Below are positions 15,917 to 23,169 of a DNA stretch of 23,394 nucleotides, piece by piece. Below the pieces are notes generated by a model. It saw only the letters and a list, made by a program, of their open reading frames with translations. It was not told the DNA's origin and searched no databases. Location: NCBI GenBank assembly GCA_035518815.1, contig DATIXG010000063.1:1-23394 (forward strand). Reading direction: 5' to 3'. How positions within the stretch are numbered: position 1 is the first letter of the stretch; each line of letters opens with the position of its first letter. Made by a program: the position numbers and the translations under genes. The DNA comes from AG25 sp035518815. GTDB lineage: Bacteria > Gemmatimonadota > Gemmatimonadetes > Gemmatimonadales > GWC2-71-9.

Positions 15917-15946
15917 TCCACATCGAGAGGGAGGTCGCGATGTGGA
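15917..15946 (-). terminator. Inverted repeat after bactofilin; possible terminator
   Basis: A perfect 9-bp stem (TCCACATCG / CGATGTGGA) encloses a 12-nt loop, 13 bp after the bactofilin stop. It is the only strong hairpin in the 162-bp space between the par-bactofilin operon and the Nif3-like gene. No clean U-run follows on the minus strand (the next bases are ATAGTGTATCG), so it is not a textbook intrinsic terminator. The two arms also contain DnaA-box-like sequences, so a protein-binding role is an alternative. Confidence 0.4.
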
Positions 15947-15958
15947 AAACTACTTCGT

Positions 15959-16372
15959 CTAGTACGCCGCCGCGACCGCGACAGGCGGAGCGGCCACCCC
16001 CTCAGTCGACTCGCTCTCCCCCATCCGCACGACACCGTTCACCTCACCGCCTTCGTGGACCAGCAGGCGTTTGGTCGTGATGTCCCCGTGCACCACGCTG
16101 GTGGGCTGAATCTCCACGCGCTCTTCGGCCAACACGGTGCCTCGAACCTCGCCGCCGACGATCGCTTCGCGGGTCACGATGTCGCCCTCCACTTCCCCGC
16201 CCTTCGCCACCAGCACCTGCCGGCCCGCGCGCACCGTTCCGACCACCGTGCCTTCGATCTTCACGACGCCATCGGCGGTGATGTCTCCGGTGACCCGCAT
16301 TCCCGGGCCGATGATGGAGAGTGCACCCTGTGCCTCGGGCGAGGTCTGTCCCTTCTCGGTGAAGATCGCCAT
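15959..16372 (-). CDS. Bactofilin (polymer-forming cytoskeletal protein)
   Basis: This 137-residue protein is a bactofilin (DUF583). The central beta-helix, about residues 17-115, shows the repeating glycine/valine-rich turns of the family (ALSIIGPGMRVTGDI, GVVKIEGTVVGTV, GGEVEGDIVTREAIV, GGEVRGTV, GDITTKRLLVHEGGEVNG). Short disordered tails flank it. Bactofilins form nucleotide-free filaments that scaffold cell-wall enzymes or position ParABS machinery. A good Shine-Dalgarno (AGGAGAAG) lies just before the ATG, within the end of the M23 peptidase gene, whose stop is 1 bp away. It is the last gene of the parA-parB-M23-bactofilin operon. Confidence 0.93.
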   Translation of the reverse strand: MAIFTEKGQTSPEAQGALSIIGPGMRVTGDITADGVVKIEGTVVGTVRAGRQVLVAKGGEVEGDIVTREAIVGGEVRGTVLAEERVEIQPTSVVHGDITTKRLLVHEGGEVNGVVRMGESESTEGVAAPPVAVAAAY

Positions 16373-16373
16373 G

Positions 16374-17222
16374 TCACTTCTCCTGTTTGACCATGGTGAG
16401 CGGGTCGATTGTCTTGCCGTCCAATCGAATTTCGAAATGGAGGTGAGGCGCCGTGGAGCGACCCGAGCTCCCCGAGAGCGCGATCACCTGACCAGCCTGC
16501 ACTGTATCACCCGGCTGCACCATAAGGCGTGATGCATGACCATACATGGATTGATATCCTGAGGGATGCCGCAGCAGGACGAACTGGCCGTACGCCGTGT
16601 CTGTCCCTGCCTGCTCGACGGTGCCACCCCCGGCCGCGCGGACGTTCGACCCTTCAGGGACCGCAATATCGATCCCGGGATGCGATTCAGCCGGGTCACC
16701 GGGGACCACCTGGCCGCGCGTGACGAAGCCGCCCACATCGAGCGGCCAGTGCCGAGGTTCGGACGGCCCGGCCTCGTAACGACTCGGCGTCGCGCGCGCT
16801 GATGTAACGGGAGCAGCGGCCGGTGCGTCTTCAAGCGGCGGTGACGCCTCCACTGTGGCTGCGCGGGTCGCGGCGGGGCCTGGGGTGGGGATGGGGGCGG
16901 CCCTCCCACTCCCCTGCTCCTGGCTTGGCTCGAGCAGTTGCCGCAGCTCCTGGTAGTTGGCCTCGGCACGCGTCAGCGCTCCCGCGAGGCGCCGGACGCG
17001 CACGTTCTCCTCAGTGAGCCGCGCGACCTCGCCTTCGAGACCCGGTACGCGCGCGGCGGCATGAGTCAACGGCTCCGCGAACGCGAAAAACAGCACGACG
17101 AGCACCGCGAGCGTGACCGCAGCCCATTTCCCTGCGTCGAAGGCCCAAAGCGGCAGGTGGTACTTCCGCGTGTTCGGGTCACCGTCGACATGGACGACGA
17201 TCGTCACGCCGCGCGACCTCAT
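16374..17222 (-). CDS. Membrane-anchored M23 peptidoglycan endopeptidase
   Basis: This 282-residue protein has a cytoplasmic N-terminus, one membrane segment at about 33-49 (WAAVTLAVLVVLFFAFA), a coiled coil at about 62-98, a proline/alanine-rich linker (about 105-155) and a C-terminal LytM domain. The zinc ligands H181 and D185 (HPGIDIAV) and H262 (HLHFE), plus the catalytic H229 (MYGHAS) and H260, are all present, so the enzyme is probably active on cross-linked peptidoglycan in the periplasm. The start ATG overlaps the parB stop as ATGA, and the stop is 1 bp from the bactofilin start. M23 peptidases paired with bactofilins shape cells in Helicobacter (Csd1/CcmA) and in some Alphaproteobacteria, which suggests the same pairing here. 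Confidence 0.92.
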   Translation of the reverse strand: MRSRGVTIVVHVDGDPNTRKYHLPLWAFDAGKWAAVTLAVLVVLFFAFAEPLTHAAARVPGLEGEVARLTEENVRVRRLAGALTRAEANYQELRQLLEPSQEQGSGRAAPIPTPGPAATRAATVEASPPLEDAPAAAPVTSARATPSRYEAGPSEPRHWPLDVGGFVTRGQVVPGDPAESHPGIDIAVPEGSNVRAAGGGTVEQAGTDTAYGQFVLLRHPSGYQSMYGHASRLMVQPGDTVQAGQVIALSGSSGRSTAPHLHFEIRLDGKTIDPLTMVKQEK

Positions 17223-18109
17223 CCGTCGAACGGTGCTCCCAGCACGAGTTCGAGGACGCGGGCCAGGTCGTCGTTGGAATAGAACGCGATGTGGATCTGC
17301 CCCTTCCCTTTTGCACGAAGCGTCACCCGCACGTCGGTGCCGAGCCGGCGTCGCAGCGCATCTTCCACTCGACGCACCTCGGGCGCGTGACCGACGCCGC
17401 GTTTCAGACGGGGCCGGCGCACCGGGGCGCGCCCGCCGCGCACTCGGTCTTCCACCTCGCGCACGGACAGCCCCTGCCCCACCGCTTCGCGCGCGAGCGC
17501 CGTCACCGTCGCCGGGTCGTCGAGCGCCAAGAGGGCACGGGCGTGGCCCACGGACAGCGCGCCTTCGTGCAGCATGGCCAACACCCCGGCCGGGAGCTTC
17601 AGCAGGCGGAGGGCGTTAGCGACCGTGGAGCGATCGCGGCCCACCGCGTCCGCGACGTCCTGCTGCGCGAGCCGGAATTCGGCGATGAGCCGCTCGTACC
17701 CGCGGGCTTCATCCACCGGCGACAGGTCGTCGCGCTGCAGATTCTCGATCAGGGCGAGCGTCAACGCCGTGCGGTCATCGACTTCGCGCTTGACCGCCGG
17801 GATGCGCTCCCAGCCGAGCGCCTGGCAGGCGCGCAACCGGCGCTCACCCGCGATCAGCTCGAACCCACCGCCGGGCGACATGGGCCGGACGACGATCGGC
17901 TGAAGGAGACCCGCTTGCCGGATCGAGGCCTTCAGTTCGTCGAGCGCGGCAAGGTCGACGTCGTGGCGTGGCTGGAACGGGTTGGGACGAATGTCACCGA
18001 TGGCCAGCTCGACCAGGCTCCCATCGCGCTCGGCGTCCTCGCGCGTGGGTCCAAGCAGCGCCTCGAGGCCTCGGCCCAAGCGACGGCGTCCAGCGAGGAC
18101 TTCGGTCAT
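17219..18109 (-). CDS. parB: Chromosome-partitioning protein ParB (Spo0J family)
   Basis: This 296-residue CTP-dependent DNA clamp loads at parS and spreads along the origin region. The N-terminus (GRRRLGRGLEALLG) matches the ParA-stimulating arginine-rich peptide. The CTP-binding motifs are GERRLRA at 88-94 and ENLQRDDLSPVDEA at 122-135. A helix-turn-helix at about 148-170 (AQQDVADAVGRDRSTVANALRLL) recognises parS, and the C-terminal dimerisation domain ends with GQIHIAFYSNDDLARVLELVLG. The length and domains fit chromosomal ParB, not a plasmid one. ATG 18109 overlaps the parA stop as ATGA. A matching parS site lies upstream of parA. Confidence 0.96.
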   Translation of the reverse strand: MTEVLAGRRRLGRGLEALLGPTREDAERDGSLVELAIGDIRPNPFQPRHDVDLAALDELKASIRQAGLLQPIVVRPMSPGGGFELIAGERRLRACQALGWERIPAVKREVDDRTALTLALIENLQRDDLSPVDEARGYERLIAEFRLAQQDVADAVGRDRSTVANALRLLKLPAGVLAMLHEGALSVGHARALLALDDPATVTALAREAVGQGLSVREVEDRVRGGRAPVRRPRLKRGVGHAPEVRRVEDALRRRLGTDVRVTLRAKGKGQIHIAFYSNDDLARVLELVLGAPFDG

Positions 18110-18927
18110 GCAGGCACCTCCGGCAGCGGTTCAACGGCGGGGAGGGCAGGGAAGTCGATGTGCTCGACACGGGCGATGAGCTCCTGCGCGACAGCGAGGT
18201 AGCTACGGGCGCCCACCGACTGCACGTCGTACAAGAGGATCGGCTTACCGAAGCTCGGCGCTTCTGCCAAACGCACGTTCCGTGGAATCGTGATGGAGAA
18301 CATCCGCGCGCCGAAATACTCCTTGGCCTCCTCGGCCACCTGTTTGCAAAGGTTCAGCCGCGCGTCGTACATCGTGAGCAGGACGCCGTCGATCGCGAGG
18401 GTCGCGTTGAAATTCCGCTGCACCAGCTTGATCGTGTTGAGGAGCTGGGACAGGCCCTCGAGCGCGTAGTACTCGCACTGGATCGGGATGATGAGACTGT
18501 CAGCCGCGGTAAGCATGTTCAGCGTCACGAGGCCGAGGGACGGCGGACAGTCGATGATGATGTACTGGTACTGGTCGCGCAGCTCGCTCAGCGCGCGTCG
18601 CATCGCGGTTTCACGCGAGGGCCGCCCGACGAGCTCGAGCTCAGCGCCGACGAGATCCTGCGTCGCGGGGATGAGATCGAGATAGGGAAAGTGAACGTGC
18701 GGGAAGCGAGCGGCCTCGAGCGAGCGGCCGTCGAGCAGTGCGTCGTACAGCGAGAACCGAATGCGATCGCGCTCGATGCCTACGCCGCTCGTCGCGTTCC
18801 CCTGCGGGTCGCCGTCGACGAGGAGCGTCTTGCGCTCCGCGGTCGCGAGGGAAGCCGCGAGATTCACGGCGGTAGTGGTCTTGCCTACGCCGCCCTTTTG
18901 ATTGGCAATCGCGATGACGCGAGACAT
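18106..18927 (-). CDS. parA: Chromosome-partitioning ATPase ParA (Soj)
   Basis: This 273-residue deviant-Walker ATPase drives origin segregation with ParB. The motifs are in order: Walker A' KGGVGKTT at 11-18 with the signature lysine K11, Walker A'-adjacent DGDPQGNAT at 38-46, and Walker B IIIDCPPSLG with D126. It begins directly at the Walker domain, as in chromosomal Soj proteins, with no N-terminal repressor helix-turn-helix of the plasmid type. It is the first gene of the operon, with a promoter and parS in its leader and no evident Shine-Dalgarno. The C-terminal tail PALPAVEPLPEVPA is proline-rich and overlaps the parB start. Confidence 0.96.
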   Translation of the reverse strand: MSRVIAIANQKGGVGKTTTAVNLAASLATAERKTLLVDGDPQGNATSGVGIERDRIRFSLYDALLDGRSLEAARFPHVHFPYLDLIPATQDLVGAELELVGRPSRETAMRRALSELRDQYQYIIIDCPPSLGLVTLNMLTAADSLIIPIQCEYYALEGLSQLLNTIKLVQRNFNATLAIDGVLLTMYDARLNLCKQVAEEAKEYFGARMFSITIPRNVRLAEAPSFGKPILLYDVQSVGARSYLAVAQELIARVEHIDFPALPAVEPLPEVPA

Positions 18928-18930
18928 TCG

Positions 18931-18957
18931 TAAGTTATTTAGTTACAATAAGTTATC
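18931..18957. repeat. Three AT-rich 9-bp direct repeats in the parA leader
   Basis: Three 9-bp units lie end to end: TAAGTTATT, TAGTTACAA and TAAGTTATC. The first and third share TAAGTTAT exactly and the middle one is diverged (AGTTA core kept). They begin 3 bp upstream of the parA start codon, in the 5' untranslated region predicted from the promoter. The regular spacing suggests a repeated protein-binding site, but simple AT-rich drift is possible. Confidence 0.5.
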
Positions 18958-18983
18958 TAGCAGAACTCGCAGGTAGCGCACGC

Positions 18984-19012
18984 AATATAGTCTAGGGGCT
19001 GGACGGCGTAAA
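18984..19012 (-). promoter_or_regulatory. Predicted parA operon promoter
   Basis: On the minus strand TTTACG (19012-19007) and TATATT (18989-18984) are separated by exactly 17 bp. The -10 has five of six matches and the -35 four of six to the sigma-70 consensus. Transcription would start at about 18977, leaving a leader of about 50 nt before the parA ATG. The parS palindrome ends 6 bp upstream of the -35. Confidence 0.55.
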
Positions 19013-19018
19013 GAGCGA

Positions 19019-19034
19019 AGTTTCACGTGAAACC
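19019..19034. promoter_or_regulatory. parS centromere site
   Basis: AGTTTCACGTGAAACC matches the canonical parS 16-mer TGTTTCACGTGAAACA at 14 of 16 positions, and the inner 14 bp (GTTTCACGTGAAAC) are a perfect palindrome. It lies between mnmG and parA, upstream of the parA promoter, as expected for a ParB loading site near parAB. I see no second copy in the window. Confidence 0.93.
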
Positions 19035-19071
19035 CGGGGAGGGCCTGCATAACTACTTTGGTTCCGGTTCG

Positions 19072-20940
19072 TTACGCCACGCAACGTCGCCTGCGCATCG
19101 CTTCCACCACGAGGTTGTGGAGATCGCTCGGAGAGACGCCGGGCACCCGCGCCGCCTGCGCGAGTGTCGCGGGCCGCACCTGGTCGAGCTTCTGACGCGC
19201 CTCCGTCGCGAGGCTCGCGATCTCGCGGTAGGGCAGGTCGGCCGGCAAGGTGAACGAAGCAAGCTCGGCCAGACGGTGCGCCGCCTCACGCTCGCGCGCG
19301 AGGTAGCCGGCATACTTGATCTCGATCTCGGCCGCACCCACGATGTCGTCGTGGTCTTCGATTGCCACGCCCGCCGCTGTGAGCAGTGCGCGCAGTGAGA
19401 CATGAGGCCGGCGTGCAACCGCCGAGACGCGCTCCGGCTCGGCGAGCATCGCCCCCGTCGAAGCCAGCACCGGACCCGCTGCCGTTGGCGTCACGGTCGT
19501 CGCGTGCGCGATTTCCAGCAGCTCCTCTTCACGACGCAGACGACGCTCGGCCACTCGCAACTCGTCGCTCGTCAGCAATCCCAACCGCTCAGCGAGCGGC
19601 TGCAGGCGCCGCAGCGCGTTGTCCTGCCGCAGCAGCAGCCGAAATTCCGCGCGCGATGTGAACAGGCGATAGGGCTCGTCCACTCCCCGCGTCACCAGGT
19701 CGTCCACCAGCACGCCGACGTAGCCGTCGTCGCGGCCGAGCACGACCGGCTCCTGCTCACGGATCCGCCGCACCGCGTTGATCCCCGCGACCACGCCCTG
19801 CGCCGCCGCCTCCTCGTAGCCCGTGGTTCCGTTGATCTGGCCGGCGAAGAACAGGCGCTCGACCGTCTTGGTCTCGAGCCACGGCGTGAGCTGGGTCGGC
19901 GGGTAGTAGTCGTATTCGATCGCGTAGCCAGGCCTCGTCATCTTCACCTGCTCGAGACCCGGCACCGCATGCAGGAACGCCAGCTGGATCGGCACCGGCA
20001 GGGACGTCGACAGACCATTCACGTACAGCTCGTGCGTATCGAGTCCTTCGGGCTCGAGGAATACCTGGTGACGCGCGGCGTCGGGGAATTTGACGATCTT
20101 GTCTTCCACCGACGGGCAATAGCGCGGCCCGCGCGAGCTGATCGCGCCGCCGTACAGCGCTGACTCGTGCAGATGACGCTGGATGATTTCCTTCACCGCC
20201 GGGCCGGTCCATGTGATCCAACACGGCCGCTGCGGCGGCAGCGCGGCGCGTTCGTAGAACGAGAAGCGGTAGTCCGTGCCCTCACCATCCTGGCGCTCGA
20301 CGCACGACCAATTCACTGTCCGACCGTCGATGCGCGGCGGGGTGCCGGTCTTGAAGCGTGATACTGTAAGTCCATGTGATTCAATGTCTTGCGCTATTGC
20401 CACCGCCGGCTGTTCACCCGCCCGTCCCGCCGCAATGCGACTCTCGGTGCCCAAGTGAATCGCGCCGCGCAGAAATGTCCCGGCCGTGATGATCACGGCC
20501 CGGGATGCGAAGCAGCGTCCATCGGCCAACTCGACACCGGTCACCGCGCCAGCGCGCACATCGAGTCGCGTGACCATCCCCTGTGTGATTTCCAGCCCGT
20601 CGAATCCCTCGAGGAGACTGCGCGCGGCGCGACGGTACAGCGTGCGGTCGCATTGCACGCGCGGCGCCCACACTGCGGGCCCTTTCGAGCGGTTGAGCAT
20701 GCGGAACTGGATAGTGGCGCGATCGGCGGCCCGCCCCATGATGCCTCCCAGGGCGTCGACCTCCCGCACAACCGTTCCTTTGGCGATCCCACCAATCGCG
20801 GGATTGCAGCTCATCTGCCCGATGGTATCGATGTTGGCCGTGACGAGGAGGGTCCGTGCCCCAAGGCGGGATGCCATGGCCGCGGCCTCGGCGCCCGCAT
20901 GCCCGGCGCCGACGATGATGACGTCGTAGGCTGTCGCCAT
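19072..20940 (-). CDS. mnmG: tRNA U34 carboxymethylaminomethyl synthesis enzyme MnmG (GidA)
   Basis: This 622-residue FAD protein works with MnmE to install the cmnm5/nm5 group at wobble uridine 34. The FAD motif GAGHAGAEAA is at 11-20, and the active-site cysteine regions MSCNPAIGG and RGPRYCPSVEDK are both present. The second signature, GYVGVLVDDLVTRG with PYRLFTSRAEFRLLLRQDNA, and the C-terminal helical domain for MnmE/tRNA binding (EIEIKYAGYL onward) are complete. In many bacteria mnmG is followed by rsmG and parAB; here rsmG is missing and parS-parA follow directly. It starts 10 bp after the ABC permease stop, so it may share that transcript. Confidence 0.96.
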   Translation of the reverse strand: MATAYDVIIVGAGHAGAEAAAMASRLGARTLLVTANIDTIGQMSCNPAIGGIAKGTVVREVDALGGIMGRAADRATIQFRMLNRSKGPAVWAPRVQCDRTLYRRAARSLLEGFDGLEITQGMVTRLDVRAGAVTGVELADGRCFASRAVIITAGTFLRGAIHLGTESRIAAGRAGEQPAVAIAQDIESHGLTVSRFKTGTPPRIDGRTVNWSCVERQDGEGTDYRFSFYERAALPPQRPCWITWTGPAVKEIIQRHLHESALYGGAISSRGPRYCPSVEDKIVKFPDAARHQVFLEPEGLDTHELYVNGLSTSLPVPIQLAFLHAVPGLEQVKMTRPGYAIEYDYYPPTQLTPWLETKTVERLFFAGQINGTTGYEEAAAQGVVAGINAVRRIREQEPVVLGRDDGYVGVLVDDLVTRGVDEPYRLFTSRAEFRLLLRQDNALRRLQPLAERLGLLTSDELRVAERRLRREEELLEIAHATTVTPTAAGPVLASTGAMLAEPERVSAVARRPHVSLRALLTAAGVAIEDHDDIVGAAEIEIKYAGYLAREREAAHRLAELASFTLPADLPYREIASLATEARQKLDQVRPATLAQAARVPGVSPSDLHNLVVEAMRRRRCVA

Positions 20941-20950
20941 GGTGAGAACG

Positions 20951-22183
20951 CTAGACTGCTTTCACCCAGCGCACCAGTTCCCGGATTGTGGGCCGCTTTC
21001 CGGTCATGAGGATTCCGACCCGATAGATGCGGCTGGCCACCCACGTGACCACCACGATGCCGGCCACGAGCAGGGCAAGCGAGGCCACGAGCTCAAGCGG
21101 CGGCAGGTCTCCCGCCGCCCAGCGCACCGGCATGGCGATCGGGGAAGAGAAGGGCAGGAGAGACAGCGTCACTGCGAGCGTCGAATTGGGCTCGTTCAAG
21201 AGCGCGAACATCGAGAGCACCGAGCCCACGAGGACCAGCGCGATGGGCTGCTGCGCTTGCTGCGCCTCCTGCTCGGTGGAGGACAGGGCGCCGACCGCCG
21301 CGAACATCGCCGAGTAGAGGAGGAAGCCCCCGATGAAGTATGCGAGGAAGATGGCCGCGGTCGCTGCCGACACATGCGGAATGGCGAGCGGACCGCTGCC
21401 ATCGAGCCCGGCGCCCCAGTTCGCGAGCGCGCGACCGGCCACTCCCCAGATCGCGAGTTGCAGCAACGAGACTGCGCCGACCCCGAGAATCTTGCCGGCG
21501 AGGAGGGAGAACGGCCGCACCGAGGACAGGAGCACCTCAACGATCCGCGTCGTCTTTTCTTCCAGCACCGAGCTCTTCACGTTCACGCCGTAGACGAGAA
21601 TTACGGTGTAGAGGATCAGCCCCATGAGGTACGCGAGCGAGAACGACTGCGCCGAGCTTTCACCGGTCATTGTCGAGCCAGCGATCTTGGCGGTCCTCAA
21701 GTGCAAGCCTCGCGCTTCCCGCAGAAGGCGGGGATCGACGCCGGCGCGCTCGAGCCGCACTTGGGCGACGAGACTCGTCAGTGTGCCCTCGAGTTCGGCG
21801 ACATCTCGCAGCGACGAGATGTTGGACGCCCGGTACTCCGCTGCGCCCGTCGCGACAACGCTGTCCGTCAACAGCAGGATGCCATCGAGCCGCCGGGCTC
21901 CAACCTCGGCAACGAGCGAGTCGACCACGCGCGGGCCGCTGGCGACGCGCACTGCGGCGAACACGGACCCTGAGTCGAGCGTCGCGGCCACGCGGGCGCC
22001 GAAATCGGAGGTCGTCCCGTCCACCACGGCGATCCGCTTCGAGCCGCCCGAGGAGGCGAGCGCCACCGGCAGCAGGAACACCAGTGCGAAGAACACGGGA
22101 CCGAGCAGCGCGGAGATCCAGAACCACTTCCGACGCACCCGCTCGACGAACTCCCGGCGTACGATGGCCCAAACCCTACGCAT
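20951..22183 (-). CDS. ABC-2 type permease (NatB-like)
   Basis: This 410-residue membrane protein has one N-terminal segment at about 20-44, an extracytoplasmic domain (about 45-175), and five further segments at about 180-200, 232-250, 273-300, 311-330 and 363-384. The sequence LEEKTTRIVEVLLSSVRPFSLLAGKILGVG at 207-236 (given here as the LEEKTTRIVEVLLSS start) is the hallmark of the NatB / YhaP branch of ABC-2 exporters. In Bacillus the NatAB pair exports sodium, but many homologues have unknown substrates, so the cargo is not inferred. The gene overlaps the ATPase gene by 8 bp and precedes mnmG by 10 bp. Confidence 0.88.
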   Translation of the reverse strand: MRRVWAIVRREFVERVRRKWFWISALLGPVFFALVFLLPVALASSGGSKRIAVVDGTTSDFGARVAATLDSGSVFAAVRVASGPRVVDSLVAEVGARRLDGILLLTDSVVATGAAEYRASNISSLRDVAELEGTLTSLVAQVRLERAGVDPRLLREARGLHLRTAKIAGSTMTGESSAQSFSLAYLMGLILYTVILVYGVNVKSSVLEEKTTRIVEVLLSSVRPFSLLAGKILGVGAVSLLQLAIWGVAGRALANWGAGLDGSGPLAIPHVSAATAAIFLAYFIGGFLLYSAMFAAVGALSSTEQEAQQAQQPIALVLVGSVLSMFALLNEPNSTLAVTLSLLPFSSPIAMPVRWAAGDLPPLELVASLALLVAGIVVVTWVASRIYRVGILMTGKRPTIRELVRWVKAV

Positions 22184-23114
22184 GGCGAGTCCCTCCGTCG
22201 CTCACCAGGTCCATGAAGATCCGGTGGAGTGACGGCTCGGTCAGCTCGAAGCGCGACAACCGCACCCCGGCTTCGACTAGTCCGCGCAGCAGCTCCTGCG
22301 GATCCGCATCGGGAGCGAGCTCGACCTCCGCGTACTGCCCGTAGTCGTCCAGACCGCGCACGAGCCGCCGATCCGCGAGCACCGCGGGCGCGTCTCCAGC
22401 GGCCCGCCCGTCGAAGCCGAGCGTAACGTGCCGCCCTCCGCGCGTCCGCTTGATCTCGGCGAGCGATCCGTCAACGAGTTTCTTCCCGTGCGCAATGATG
22501 CACACTTGATCGCAGAGCTTTTCCGCCTGCTCCATCACGTGCGTCGACAGGAGCACGGTCGTTCCGGCGCTCCGTAACTCCAGCACGATGTCCTTGAGCG
22601 CTTGCGCGTTGACGGGATCGAGGCCGGCGAACGGCTCGTCCAGGATCACGAGCGTCGGTTCGTGCAACACCGTCGAAATGAACTGAACCTTCTGCTGCAT
22701 CCCTTTCGAGAGGTCGTCGACCGACCGCCGTTCCCAGGCGGCGAGGCCGAGGCGCTCGAGCCAGCGGCGTCCGCGCTCACGCGCGGCGCGGCGGTCTACG
22801 CCTTTCATTTCCGCGAGGAACACGAGGACGTCGAGCACGCGCATCCGCCGGTACAGCCCGCGCTCCTCGGGCAGGTAGCCGATCCTCCCCGCCCAATGCC
22901 GCGCGCTCGCCCTGCTCCCGAACCGCTCCACGCGGCCCGCATCGGGTAGCAGGATGTCGAGGATCATGCGAATCGTCGTGGTCTTCCCCGCGCCGTTCGG
23001 ACCTAGGAGGCCCTGGATCACACCGGGCGCCACCACCAGCGACAAGTCGTCCACCGCGGTGTGACCGGCGAACCGTTTACTGACGCGATCGACGACGAGG
23101 ACCGGGGACGTCAT
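22176..23114 (-). CDS. ABC transporter ATP-binding protein (NatA-like)
   Basis: This 312-residue ATPase has Walker A GPNGAGKTT at 38-46, signature LSKGMQQ at 135-141, Walker B LVILDEP at 155-161, D-loop GLDP and the switch histidine H192 in STH. The LSKGMQQKVQF form and the C-terminal DUF4162-like domain (about 225-305) are typical of NatA/YhaQ-type ATPases paired with ABC-2 permeases. It overlaps the permease gene by 8 bp. The ATG has no Shine-Dalgarno (upstream is pyrimidine- and G-rich), and the 55 bp between it and the SufU gene hold nothing recognisable, so it may be co-transcribed with sufU. Confidence 0.93.
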   Translation of the reverse strand: MTSPVLVVDRVSKRFAGHTAVDDLSLVVAPGVIQGLLGPNGAGKTTTIRMILDILLPDAGRVERFGSRASARHWAGRIGYLPEERGLYRRMRVLDVLVFLAEMKGVDRRAARERGRRWLERLGLAAWERRSVDDLSKGMQQKVQFISTVLHEPTLVILDEPFAGLDPVNAQALKDIVLELRSAGTTVLLSTHVMEQAEKLCDQVCIIAHGKKLVDGSLAEIKRTRGGRHVTLGFDGRAAGDAPAVLADRRLVRGLDDYGQYAEVELAPDADPQELLRGLVEAGVRLSRFELTEPSLHRIFMDLVSDGGTRHA

Positions 23115-23169
23115 CAGGGCAGGGGAGGCGGGAGAAGCGGGCGGCGCGTGAAGCGAACCACCAACAGCA

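Noticed and set aside
15839..16390. Plus-strand reading frame opposite the bactofilin gene
   Set aside because: It has no domain, a histidine/arginine-rich shadow composition, and the bactofilin on the other strand is strongly supported.
17219..18927. Plasmid or integrative-element partition system
   Set aside because: ParA lacks the plasmid-type N-terminal DNA-binding domain, the parS matches the chromosomal consensus, and mnmG is adjacent; there are no replication, transfer or integrase genes.
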